Shown piece after piece: positions 54,856 through 63,033 of a stretch of DNA of 64,000 bases. Within the stretch, counting starts at the first letter, position 1; the number at the start of each line of letters is the position of its first letter. Source of the stretch: Cellvibrio japonicus Ueda107 (GTDB lineage Bacteria > Pseudomonadota > Gammaproteobacteria > Pseudomonadales > Cellvibrionaceae); NCBI RefSeq assembly GCF_000019225.1, contig NC_010995.1, positions 1,062,501-1,126,500 of the forward strand. The letters are read 5' to 3'. The notes under the pieces are model-generated. The model was not told where the DNA came from, made no database searches, and saw nothing but the letters and a program-made list of their open reading frames with translations. The position numbers and the translations under genes were made by a program.

Positions 54856-55755
54856 TTAAAAGAAAATCCAGTAAATCAATGCGATATACAGTGAGTATTG
54901 CAAAATATAGTAGAGCGTTTTGTTGTAGCTTTTGATTTTTTTACCGAGCAGGCGGATTTGGTACAGGTAGCCGAACGCGCGGTTGAGCCAGCCGACTTTA
55001 TCGCCGGGCATGTTTTTGGTGGCCGATGCCGCAACCACAATGCGGGAGAAGAGTTCGTTAAACCAATCCACCAAAAAGAAATTCACCGGGCGTTTGACAT
55101 CAAGGAACAGAATGATGCGGTTTTGGTCGGTTTGGTTGTGGGCGTAGTGGATGTAGGTTTCATCGAACATCACGGCTTCGCCATCGCGCCAGGCGTATTT
55201 CTGGCCATCGACCGAGATATAGCAGGCATCGGAATTGGGCGTGACCAGGCCCAGGTGATAGCGCAGGGAGCCGGCATAGGGGTCGCGGTGCTTTTGCAGG
55301 CGCGCACCGGGCGGCAGCATGGTGAACATGGCGCCTTTGACATTGGGAAGCTGGTTGAGCAGTGCCAGTGTCTTGGGACAGAGCTGCTCGGCGGATGTCA
55401 GGTTGGCGCCATACCACTTGAGGTAAAAGCGCTTCCAGCCCGTGCGGAAGAAAGAGTTGAAGCCCAGGTCATCCAGGTCTGCCGAGGCTTTGATCTGGGC
55501 GGCCTGGTTGAGGTTGATCGCCTCGTCGCGGATAGTCTCCCAGTGTTCCTGCAGGATTTTCAGCTCCGGGAATTGCCCGGGGTCCACAAAGGGAGTGTTT
55601 TTCTGCGTGGAGAAGGCATAGAACAGGCAGTTTACCGGGGCCAGGAAGTTGGAGTGGTCGGTTAATTTGCGTGTAAAACGCTCGTGTTGCACCTGGCCGC
55701 GGAACTGGACGTAGAGGGCACAAGCGATAAACAAGGCAAGAATGGCTAATCCCAT
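54856..55755 (-). CDS. lpxO: LpxO-like Fe(II)/2-oxoglutarate lipid A hydroxylase
   Basis: A 299-residue protein of the aspartyl/asparaginyl beta-hydroxylase family. It has an N-terminal membrane helix (GLAILALFIACALYVQF), the iron-binding HxD in LQKHRDPYAGSLRYHLGL, the distal His in DETYIHYAHNQTDQNRIILFLDV (Arg binds 2-oxoglutarate), and C-terminal hydrophobic segments. The closest known function is LpxO, which adds a 2-hydroxyl to a secondary acyl chain of lipid A in the inner membrane. Length and both membrane ends fit. It follows the regulator genes on the same strand but with its own start; ligand residues are intact. Confidence 0.88.
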   Translation of the reverse strand: MGLAILALFIACALYVQFRGQVQHERFTRKLTDHSNFLAPVNCLFYAFSTQKNTPFVDPGQFPELKILQEHWETIRDEAINLNQAAQIKASADLDDLGFNSFFRTGWKRFYLKWYGANLTSAEQLCPKTLALLNQLPNVKGAMFTMLPPGARLQKHRDPYAGSLRYHLGLVTPNSDACYISVDGQKYAWRDGEAVMFDETYIHYAHNQTDQNRIILFLDVKRPVNFFLVDWFNELFSRIVVAASATKNMPGDKVGWLNRAFGYLYQIRLLGKKIKSYNKTLYYILQYSLYIALIYWIFF

Positions 55756-55846
55756 CAGACGATCTCACTGTGATGGTTAAGAGGGCGCGCCATTTTGCCA
55801 AACTTTGGCTAGGGCGCCTATGCGCTTTTGTCATCTTCCCATGGCT

Positions 55847-56785
55847 TTACGGTTTACTCAGACACTTGATGGCAGCGGCGGCGGCCGAAGTTCGGTTTTC
55901 TACGCCAAGTTTCTTGAAGATCTGCTCCAGGTGCTTGTTGACGGTGCGTGGGCTCATATCGAGGATCTGGCCAATTTCGCGGTTGGTCTTGCCATTGGCA
56001 ATCCAGCGCAGCACATCAGCCTCGCGCCCGGTGACGGCAAATTGCTGGCGCAGGCTTTGGGTTTCATCCTCCGGTTGGGCGCGCTGGTGCAGGCGCAGCA
56101 GGTATTCCCGTTTGTCCACCAGGTTGAGCATTTCGATGCCCAGGCCCTGGCTGTTGAGGTTTAGCGGTAGCTGGCGCCCGCTCTCCGGCTTGTGGCTGAG
56201 CCATTCGCGCAGCTGCTGGTGGATAGGGTCGGCCAGGGTCAGTTCCGGTGTCGTGATCTCGGCATCGGCCAGCAGTTCGTATACCTGGGGCGTGGCCCAG
56301 AGTAATTGCCCCTCCAGGTCGATGGTAAACAGGAATTGCCCGGCGGAATCCAGCGCGCGGCGCGCCTGTTGGGCAATGCGCGCATTGGCCAGGTGCACAC
56401 GCATGCGCGCAATCAGTTCGTGGGTGTTGATAGGTTTGGTGATGTAATCCACGCCCCCGGCGCCCAGTCCCATGACCACGTGTTCGGTATCGCTTAAACC
56501 GGTCATAAACAGGATGGGCACATCGGTGAGCGGTGGCTGGCGCTTGAGTTGCTTGCAGGTTTCAAAGCCATCCATGTGCGGCATGATCGCATCGAGCAGG
56601 ATGATATCCGGGCGAATATTTTTGGTAATGGTGAGCGCCTGGGCACCCTCCAGGGCGACCAGCACAGTAAAACCGGCGGCCTCCAGGGTGTCGTTCAGCA
56701 TATGGATGCTGTCCAGGTTATCGTCTACCACCAGGGCGATGGCGTGATGGGATTTGGCAGTGGCAATTCCGGTGTTCAGGTTCAT
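55847..56785 (-). CDS. LuxR-type response regulator paired with the NCS1-kinase
   Basis: A 312-residue regulator. The receiver has acidic residues D21-D22, phosphoacceptor D65 (IILLDAIMPHMDGFE), the MTGLSD Thr and the TKPIN Lys. A middle segment (about 145-230) is PAS-like (AGQFLFTIDLEGQLLWATPQVYELL). The C-terminal GerE/LuxR helix-turn-helix reads VTGREADVLRWIANGKTNREIGQILDMSPRTVNKHLEQIFKKLGV. Its ATG overlaps the end of the kinase gene (ATGA type), so the pair is coupled. The divergent urtABC genes are the likely target. It reads a signal passed from the kinase's own receiver or histidine. Confidence 0.92.
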   Translation of the reverse strand: MNLNTGIATAKSHHAIALVVDDNLDSIHMLNDTLEAAGFTVLVALEGAQALTITKNIRPDIILLDAIMPHMDGFETCKQLKRQPPLTDVPILFMTGLSDTEHVVMGLGAGGVDYITKPINTHELIARMRVHLANARIAQQARRALDSAGQFLFTIDLEGQLLWATPQVYELLADAEITTPELTLADPIHQQLREWLSHKPESGRQLPLNLNSQGLGIEMLNLVDKREYLLRLHQRAQPEDETQSLRQQFAVTGREADVLRWIANGKTNREIGQILDMSPRTVNKHLEQIFKKLGVENRTSAAAAAIKCLSKP

Positions 56786-59700
56786 GGCTCTTGCTCCGCA
56801 TCTTCCAGGCTATCGGTGTTAACCAATTCGAGGATTTTGTCGAATTGGAAGTGGTTGGTGAGTTTTTGCAGGCTATCGATAAAGTCATCGCTGGCGGCTT
56901 GAGTGCTGCGCAGTTGGTGGATTTTGTCGAGCAGTCCTTTCTTGTGGCCGATACTGGCCAGCCGCGCTATGTCATCCAGGTGTTCTTCGGCAGGTAAATG
57001 AATCAGCACGGGATCGGTTGCCGGTGTGGATGCGGCGCTGAGTACGGCTTTTTCGTAGCGCCATTCGAGTTGCAAGAGTTTGCCAATGTGATCGAGCAGC
57101 AAATTCAGGCGCACCGGTTTGATGATATAGGCCTGGTGCAGCAAGGTATTTTCCTTGCTGTTGTTCCAATGGAGGTTTTTACCTTCGCTGGCATCGGCAG
57201 ACACCATAATGATGGGCTGTTTAAAACCGGCGTCGCGCACTTGCTGCGCCAGCTCCCAGCCACTCAGTCCGGGCATGGAAACATCGAGCATTAATAAATC
57301 CGGTGCGCTGCCGGCAGTCTGGCTGGTGTGCAGTTGCTCGATGGCGAGTAGCGGATTGCGCAGATCGATAATGTCAAAACCCAGGGGCAATAGCATGGCG
57401 CGGATCAATTGGCGATGTGAATCTTCGTCATCGACCAACAGCAGGCGACGCACAGGGCCCTGGTAACCGTAAATGGTTTGCACGGGAGGAATGTCCAGGG
57501 CGGGAATGCGATGATCGATGCGCGCCAGCATCAGCGTCGCTTTAAAGGTACTGCCTTTGCCGGGGGTACTGGTGACGGCAATATCGCCCCCCATAATATC
57601 GCTCAGCAAACGCGTGATGGTTAAGCCGAGGCCGGTACCGGTAGTGGTGGAATTAGGGTGGCGCACCCGTTCAAAGGGATGGAATATCCGCTCGATATTT
57701 TCCGGGGCTATGCCCTCACCGGTATCGATAAGGGTAAATTCCGCCACCTGGCTGCGGTAGCGCACCTTAAAGGTAATGCTGCCCTGCGCGGTATATTTAA
57801 TCGCGTTGGACAACAGGTTAATTAAAATCTGGCGCAAGCGTTTTTCATCGGTCTTTACCAGCTCGGGCAATTTATCGCGGCATTCAAAGATAAAATCCAG
57901 TCCCTTAGCTTGCGCCTGCAAGCGAAACATATGTACCAGCTGTTCTATCAGCACATTGATGCGAACCTGGTCCTGGTGCAGGTCGAGCCGGCCCGCTTCG
58001 ATTTTGGAAATATCCAGCAAGCCTTCAATCAAATCGGCCAGGTGTTCGCCGCTGCGGCGAATCACACCCAGGGCTTCGCGCCGGTGCGCTGGCATGCTGG
58101 GGTCCATTTCCAGCAATTGCGCATAGCCCAGTACGGCGTTCAGCGGTGAGCGCAATTCGTGGCTGATGCCGGTGAGGTAGCGGCTCTTGGCGAGGTTGGC
58201 CGCTTCGGCTTGTTCCTTGGCAATTTGCAGGGCGCGGTCGGTGCGCTCGTGGGCTTCGATTTCCTCCATCAACAAACGGGTTTGCCGCTGTGATTCTTCT
58301 TGTGCGACTACGCGGCTTTCGTGAGCCAGTACAAACAGCCAGCTCACCACACCGGTAATAATCACCAACAGGAAAAATACTTTCCAGAGTGTGGCCTCTA
58401 ACAGCGCGGCGGTTTCGGGCGCATCGATCGGTGTCTGGAAATAAATCAGTGAGAGCAAAATAGCCGAGAGACCGTTGATGACCAGCACCAGGATAATGAA
58501 ATGGCCAAGGCGGGAATTGATGTTGGCACTAAAGTGCTGTGGCAAAAAGCGTTTGAACATCAGTGCCAGCTGTTGTGAATAATTAGCGCCGGGCTTGCAA
58601 TAATCCTGGCAGCGCGCATCCAGTGAACAACAGAGCGAACAGATATGGCCGGCATAAGCGGGGCAGTGGGTCATATCTTCGCGCTCAAACCTATGTTCAC
58701 AAATACAACAGGTCACTGTGCCCTGCAGGCTTTCGAGGTCACTGGTATCGACCACCAGCGGACGCGCCAGGTAATAGCGGCTTTTGGTGGCCCAGGCAAT
58801 GCAGGGCGCGGCAGTCAGCGCGGCGGCCAGGGTCAAAAAGTGTGACAGCGCCTGCGCAATAGCGCCGCAAATACCGCTGTGGAACAGGATGCCCAATACC
58901 GAGGCGATCAGCATGGCGCCCACACCGGCGGGATTAATATCGTAGAGGTGGGCGCGTTTGAATTCGATATGGCGCGGGCTCAAGCCCAGCGGTTTATTGA
59001 TCACCAGGTCGGCCACCAGCGCGCCCAGCCAGGCAACGGCAACGATGCCGTAGTAGCCGAGGGTTTGCTCCAGGGCGCGGTAGACCCCCAGCTCCATCAA
59101 CAGCAGCGCAATCGCAACATTAAACACCAGCCAGACAACCCGGCCGGGATGGCTATGGGTCAAACGCGAGAAAAAATTCGACCAGGCAATGGAACCGGCG
59201 TAAGCGTTGGTCACATTGATTTTAAGCTGGCTGATAATGACAAAAATGCCCGCCACACAGAGCGCAACCTCCGGTGAACTGGCAATGTAGCTGAAGGCAA
59301 CCATATACATACGCGTCGGATCGGCAGCATCCTCGCCGGTGATGCCGTGATTCACGGCCAGCACCGCGAGAAACGAACCGGCCAGGATTTTAATAGTGCC
59401 AATCACAATCCAACCCGGCCCGCCTGCAATGAGTGCCGCCCACCAGCGCCAGCGCTGGCCCGGCTTGGGGGTGGGCAGGAAGCGTAAAAAATCCACTTGC
59501 TCGCCAATTTGGGCAATCAATGAAAACACCACCGCAGAGGCGGCGCCAAAAAATAAAATATTCAATCCCTGGTGTTGGTTATCGCTGCCGGCAAACTCGG
59601 TCCAATTTTCCACAGAGCTGGCATCGGCATAGATGATGAACACAAAGGGTATGAGTTGCAGCAGCACCCAGAAGGGTTGGGTCCACAACTGGAAACGGCT

Positions 59701-60213
59701 GATAAAGGTAATGCCGTGGGTAACCAGTGGAATAATCACCACTGAGCTAATGAGGTAACCCCAGGCGAGCGGGATATCAAATAATAATTCCAGGGCCATG
59801 GCCATGATGGCGGCTTCGAGGGCGAAAAAAATAAAGGTGAATGACGCGTAGATCAGGGAGGTGATGGTGGAGCCGATATAGCCAAAACCCGCACCGCGCG
59901 TCAGCAGGTCTATATCGACACCGTATTTGGCGGCGTAGTAGCTGATCGGGATAGCCGTGAGAAAAATAATCAGGCTGACCGCGCAAATGGCAGCAACGGC
60001 ATTACTGAAACCATAGTGCAGGGTGATTGCTCCGCCAATCGCCTCAAGCGCAAGAAAGGATATTGCACCCAATGCCGTGGTGGCGACGCGCGCATTGGAC
60101 CAGCGGCGCGCGCTCTTGGCGGTAAAGCGCAGGGCGTAATCTTCCAGGGTTTGGTTGGCAACCCATTGGTTGTAATTACGCCTGACGCGGAATATGTGCT
60201 GCTTGGCAGTCAT
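56782..60213 (-). CDS. Hybrid histidine kinase fused to an N-terminal NCS1-type transporter
   Basis: A 1143-residue protein. Residues 1-480 are a twelve-helix NCS1 nucleobase:cation symporter-like domain (ARVATTALGAISFLALEAIGGAI, YGVDIDLLTRGAGFGYIGST, NAYAGSIAWSNFFSRL). Next is a cysteine cluster at 502-540 (C502, C503, C505, C517, C525, C528, C529, C535, C539). Two more helices follow (about 565-585, 600-620). A coiled linker leads to HisKA with H685 (ISHELRSPLNAVLGYAQ), the ATPase (NLLSNAIKY, DTGEGIAPENIERIF, GTGLGLTIT) and a receiver with D977 (LLMLDVSMPGLSG). The C-terminal 100 residues are helical. It parallels CbrA, a transporter-kinase fusion, but with a different transporter family. 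The divergent urt genes suggest a urea, allantoin or purine signal. Confidence 0.92.
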   Translation of the reverse strand: MTAKQHIFRVRRNYNQWVANQTLEDYALRFTAKSARRWSNARVATTALGAISFLALEAIGGAITLHYGFSNAVAAICAVSLIIFLTAIPISYYAAKYGVDIDLLTRGAGFGYIGSTITSLIYASFTFIFFALEAAIMAMALELLFDIPLAWGYLISSVVIIPLVTHGITFISRFQLWTQPFWVLLQLIPFVFIIYADASSVENWTEFAGSDNQHQGLNILFFGAASAVVFSLIAQIGEQVDFLRFLPTPKPGQRWRWWAALIAGGPGWIVIGTIKILAGSFLAVLAVNHGITGEDAADPTRMYMVAFSYIASSPEVALCVAGIFVIISQLKINVTNAYAGSIAWSNFFSRLTHSHPGRVVWLVFNVAIALLLMELGVYRALEQTLGYYGIVAVAWLGALVADLVINKPLGLSPRHIEFKRAHLYDINPAGVGAMLIASVLGILFHSGICGAIAQALSHFLTLAAALTAAPCIAWATKSRYYLARPLVVDTSDLESLQGTVTCCICEHRFEREDMTHCPAYAGHICSLCCSLDARCQDYCKPGANYSQQLALMFKRFLPQHFSANINSRLGHFIILVLVINGLSAILLSLIYFQTPIDAPETAALLEATLWKVFFLLVIITGVVSWLFVLAHESRVVAQEESQRQTRLLMEEIEAHERTDRALQIAKEQAEAANLAKSRYLTGISHELRSPLNAVLGYAQLLEMDPSMPAHRREALGVIRRSGEHLADLIEGLLDISKIEAGRLDLHQDQVRINVLIEQLVHMFRLQAQAKGLDFIFECRDKLPELVKTDEKRLRQILINLLSNAIKYTAQGSITFKVRYRSQVAEFTLIDTGEGIAPENIERIFHPFERVRHPNSTTTGTGLGLTITRLLSDIMGGDIAVTSTPGKGSTFKATLMLARIDHRIPALDIPPVQTIYGYQGPVRRLLLVDDEDSHRQLIRAMLLPLGFDIIDLRNPLLAIEQLHTSQTAGSAPDLLMLDVSMPGLSGWELAQQVRDAGFKQPIIMVSADASEGKNLHWNNSKENTLLHQAYIIKPVRLNLLLDHIGKLLQLEWRYEKAVLSAASTPATDPVLIHLPAEEHLDDIARLASIGHKKGLLDKIHQLRSTQAASDDFIDSLQKLTNHFQFDKILELVNTDSLEDAEQEP

Positions 60214-60724
60214 AGGGCTGGCGCATCTCGGTTAGTCAATGTCCATCCTGGCCGCAGATCCTGCGAAACTCCTGCTTAATGTATGTAAGGGGCGCTATAG
60301 CTGAGCCCTTGAGGTTTTTGCGCTTTTGTTGTGCGCTGCTCCGGTATGTTTGTTTGATTTGGTGCAATTTTTCCGACGTCACGGTTTTTTCGGTTGTGCT
60401 GGTGTGGCACTGAAACCGCTTTCCTGCTGTTCCTCCCATTTACTCTCAAATGCTGTACCAACTTTTATGTTCGCTGGCATGGCGCGCTGGCAGAGAGCAA
60501 CCTTTCCTTGGCAGAAGAAAATACGTAGCTGCTGCGCCAAGGGCTATGCGTTAAATGACGTAGTGCTCTGGGGCATTTATCGAATGGTGCGCCCGGCTGC
60601 GCATCCCTAGAGTGACCAGTGTGGCGAACGGCCAGCTTCAGGCCGATCGTTGAATGACTCAGTGGAATGGCTTTGCGACCGCTTGTGTACCACATCCGTT
60701 AATTCAACACTCTGGGGATAAACC
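60214..60724. other. Divergent regulatory region between the sensor kinase and urtA
   Basis: A 511-base region without a supported gene; the 94-codon frame at 60326-60610 lacks a protein-like pattern. It must hold the urtA promoter. I looked for a sigma-54 site (TGGCAC-N5-TTGC): TGGCAC occurs at about 60402 but no TTGC follows at the right distance. GGGGAT about six bases before the urtA ATG is its ribosome-binding site. Confidence 0.45.
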
Positions 60725-61972
60725 ATGAAAACGACCATGCTAAACGCGCGACCCTTTTTAAATTGGAGATCGGGCATGAAACAATGCCTGCTTGGCCTTG
60801 CCGCCTCTGTGGCTTTTTCATCCGCGGTGATGGCAGAGGTCAATACCACCGGCCTGGCGGTGACTGATACTACCGTCAAGGTGGGCATACTCCACTCGGT
60901 AACCGGCACCATGGCAATCAGCGAAACCGGCTCTGTACAAGCCGAGAAACTGGCGATTGAGCAGATCAACGCGATGGGCGGTGTGCTCGGCCGCAAAATT
61001 GAATTTATCCAGGAAGACGGCGCCAGCGATTGGCCTACCTTTGCGGAAAAGTCCAAAAAATTATTAGTGAACGATAAGGTGGCGGCCGTGTTTGGCTGCT
61101 GGACCTCGGCATCGCGTAAAGCGGTATTGCCGATTTTCGAGCAGTACAACGGTATGCTCTATTACCCGACCTTCTACGAGGGACTGGAACAATCGCCCAA
61201 TGTGATTTACACCGGCCAGGAAGCCACCCAACAAATTATTGCCGGTATTGACTGGGTGGTAAAAAACAAGGGCGCCAAGTCTTTCTACCTGTTGGGTTCT
61301 GATTATATTTGGCCGCGCACCTCTAACAAGATTGCGCGCAAACACATTGAAAAGCTGGGGTTAAGCGTGGTGGGCGAGGAGTACTACCCATTGGGCCATA
61401 CCCAATTCAACTCAGTGATCAACAAGATTAAGTTGAGAAAACCTGACGTGATCTATGCCATTGTGGTCGGCGGTTCCAACGTGGCTTTCTACAAGCAATT
61501 GAAAGCCGCCGGTATCGATATGACTAAAGAAAAGCCCCTGCTGCTGACCATTTCCGTGACCGAGGATGAAATCCTGGGCATTGGCGGTGAGAATATGGTG
61601 GGTGCTTATGCCGCCATGAAATATTTTCAAAGCCTGCCCAACGACAACAACAAGAAGTTTGTGGAAGCCTTTAAAGCCAAATACGGTAAAGACATCGTTA
61701 TCGGCGACGTAACCCAGGCGGCCTATCTCGGTCCCTGGCTGTGGAAGGCGGCAGTAGAAAAAGCCGGCTCCTTTGATATCGATAAAGTTCGCGCGGCATC
61801 ACCCGGCATTGAGCTGACCACTGCGCCAGAAGGCTATGTGAAGATTCACCCCAACCATCACCTCTGGTCGAAAACCCGCATAGGCCATGCACGCACCGAT
61901 GGCCAATACGATGTGGTGTTTGAAACAGAAGAATTGATCGAACCCAACCCCTTCCCCGAAGGTTACCAATAA
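60725..61972 (+). CDS. urtA: Urea ABC transporter substrate-binding protein
   Basis: A 415-residue periplasmic binding protein of the branched-chain amino acid type, UrtA group. A signal peptide (CLLGLAASVAFSSAVMAE) follows a short basic leader; the second Met, 18 residues in, could be the true start. UrtA marks are VKVGILHSVTGTMAISETGSV, IEFIQEDGASDWPTFAEKSKKLL, FGCWTSASRKAVLPIFE, LYYPTFYEGLEQSPN, GSDYIWPRTSNKI and ATAPEG-YVKIHPNHH-like C-terminal residues. It delivers urea to UrtBC. A 12-base-pair hairpin follows the stop before urtB. It is divergent from the sensor kinase. Confidence 0.96.
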   Translation: MKTTMLNARPFLNWRSGMKQCLLGLAASVAFSSAVMAEVNTTGLAVTDTTVKVGILHSVTGTMAISETGSVQAEKLAIEQINAMGGVLGRKIEFIQEDGASDWPTFAEKSKKLLVNDKVAAVFGCWTSASRKAVLPIFEQYNGMLYYPTFYEGLEQSPNVIYTGQEATQQIIAGIDWVVKNKGAKSFYLLGSDYIWPRTSNKIARKHIEKLGLSVVGEEYYPLGHTQFNSVINKIKLRKPDVIYAIVVGGSNVAFYKQLKAAGIDMTKEKPLLLTISVTEDEILGIGGENMVGAYAAMKYFQSLPNDNNKKFVEAFKAKYGKDIVIGDVTQAAYLGPWLWKAAVEKAGSFDIDKVRAASPGIELTTAPEGYVKIHPNHHLWSKTRIGHARTDGQYDVVFETEELIEPNPFPEGYQ

Positions 61973-61981
61973 TCGCCCTGA

Positions 61982-62009
61982 ACACTGCCAGCCGTGCGGC
62001 TGGCAGTGT
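61982..62009 (+). promoter_or_regulatory. Perfect hairpin between urtA and urtB
   Basis: ACACTGCCAGCC (61982-61993) pairs fully with GGCTGGCAGTGT (61998-62009) around a GTGC loop. No T tract follows, so this is more likely an RNA stabiliser or partial attenuator that keeps binding-protein mRNA in excess over permease mRNA than a full terminator. Confidence 0.7.
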
Positions 62010-62090
62010 GCTTTGCAGCCCGCTGTTGTGTTGTTAATAAATTGTTGTGTTACCGATTAACTGCCAATTCGCCATCGAGGGGGCACCGCC

Positions 62091-63017
62091 ATGTTCGCTG
62101 AATACAGCACTTCGGAATTGTTATCGATCTTCGCCATGCAGGGCGTGGCCGGTCTGATTCTGTTTTCGGTTTTTGTGTTAATGGCCCTGGGCCTTGCCAT
62201 TATTTTTGGCCAGATGGGTGTGATTAATATGGCGCACGGCGAATTTATGATTCTCGGTGCCTATGTGACCTACCTGACCTCCAATGTGTTTGCGAGTTAT
62301 TTTGCCGACCTGTTTAGTATTTACTTCATCATCGCCATGATCCTGGCCTTTATCGCCGCTGCCCTGCTTGGCGCCCTGGTGGAATGGGCGATGATTCGCC
62401 ATTTGTATAACCGCCCCCTGGATACCCTGCTGGCGACCTGGGGTTTGAGTTTGATTCTGCAACAACTGTATCGCAGCGTATTCGGCGCGCGCGAAGTCGG
62501 TGTCACCCTGCCGGATTGGCTGATGGGCTCCTATCAATTAACCGATAGCATCGAATTGCCTATCAACGGTTTGTTTGTGATGTGCCTGGCGCTGGGGATT
62601 TCCCTCACCATCGCCGTTTTAATGTACCGCTCGCGTTGGGGCACACAGGTGCGCGCAGTGGTGCAAAACCGGGCGATGGCCGGTGCTGTCGGTATTAATA
62701 CCGCGCGCGTGGATCGCATGACCTTTGCGCTGGGTTGCGGTATTGCCGGTGTGGCGGGCAGTGCCTTTACCATGATCGGTTCCACCGGCCCGACATCCGG
62801 TCAACTGTATATTGTCGATACCTTCCTGGTCGTTGTCTTTGGCGGTGCATCGAGTTTGCTCGGTACTATTGCCTCGGCCTTCAGTATTTCCCAAGCCCAG
62901 TCGGCGATGGAGTTTTTCCTGAGCGGCTCCATGTCCAAGGTGCTCACGCTCTTGTTTGTGGTGTTCATCCTGATGTTGCGCCCACAAGGTTTGTTCACCT
63001 TGAAAGTGCGTCGTTAA
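62091..63017 (+). CDS. urtB: Urea ABC transporter permease UrtB
   Basis: A 308-residue LivH-type permease with about eight helices. LALGLAIIFGQMGVINMAHGEFMILGAYVTYL and PLDTLLATWGLSLILQQLYRSVFGAREVGV are typical of UrtB. RAVVQNRAMAGAVGINTARVDRMTFALGCGIAGVAGS is the loop that contacts the ATPase. It is preceded by urtA, with 118 bases between including the hairpin, and its stop is 16 bases before the urtC start codon. Length matches the membrane-core form of UrtB without the N-terminal extension. Confidence 0.95.
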   Translation: MFAEYSTSELLSIFAMQGVAGLILFSVFVLMALGLAIIFGQMGVINMAHGEFMILGAYVTYLTSNVFASYFADLFSIYFIIAMILAFIAAALLGALVEWAMIRHLYNRPLDTLLATWGLSLILQQLYRSVFGAREVGVTLPDWLMGSYQLTDSIELPINGLFVMCLALGISLTIAVLMYRSRWGTQVRAVVQNRAMAGAVGINTARVDRMTFALGCGIAGVAGSAFTMIGSTGPTSGQLYIVDTFLVVVFGGASSLLGTIASAFSISQAQSAMEFFLSGSMSKVLTLLFVVFILMLRPQGLFTLKVRR

Positions 63018-63033
63018 AGAGGAGTCTTGCATC

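Noticed and set aside
54898..55665. 255-codon plus-strand frame opposite lpxO
   Set aside because: Antisense shadow of a well-supported enzyme gene.
60396..60425. Possible sigma-54 promoter upstream of urtA
   Set aside because: Only the TGGCAC half is present; the TTGC half is missing at the required spacing.
60326..60610. 94-codon frame in the kinase-urtA gap
   Set aside because: Cys/Arg-rich random-looking translation with no start signals.
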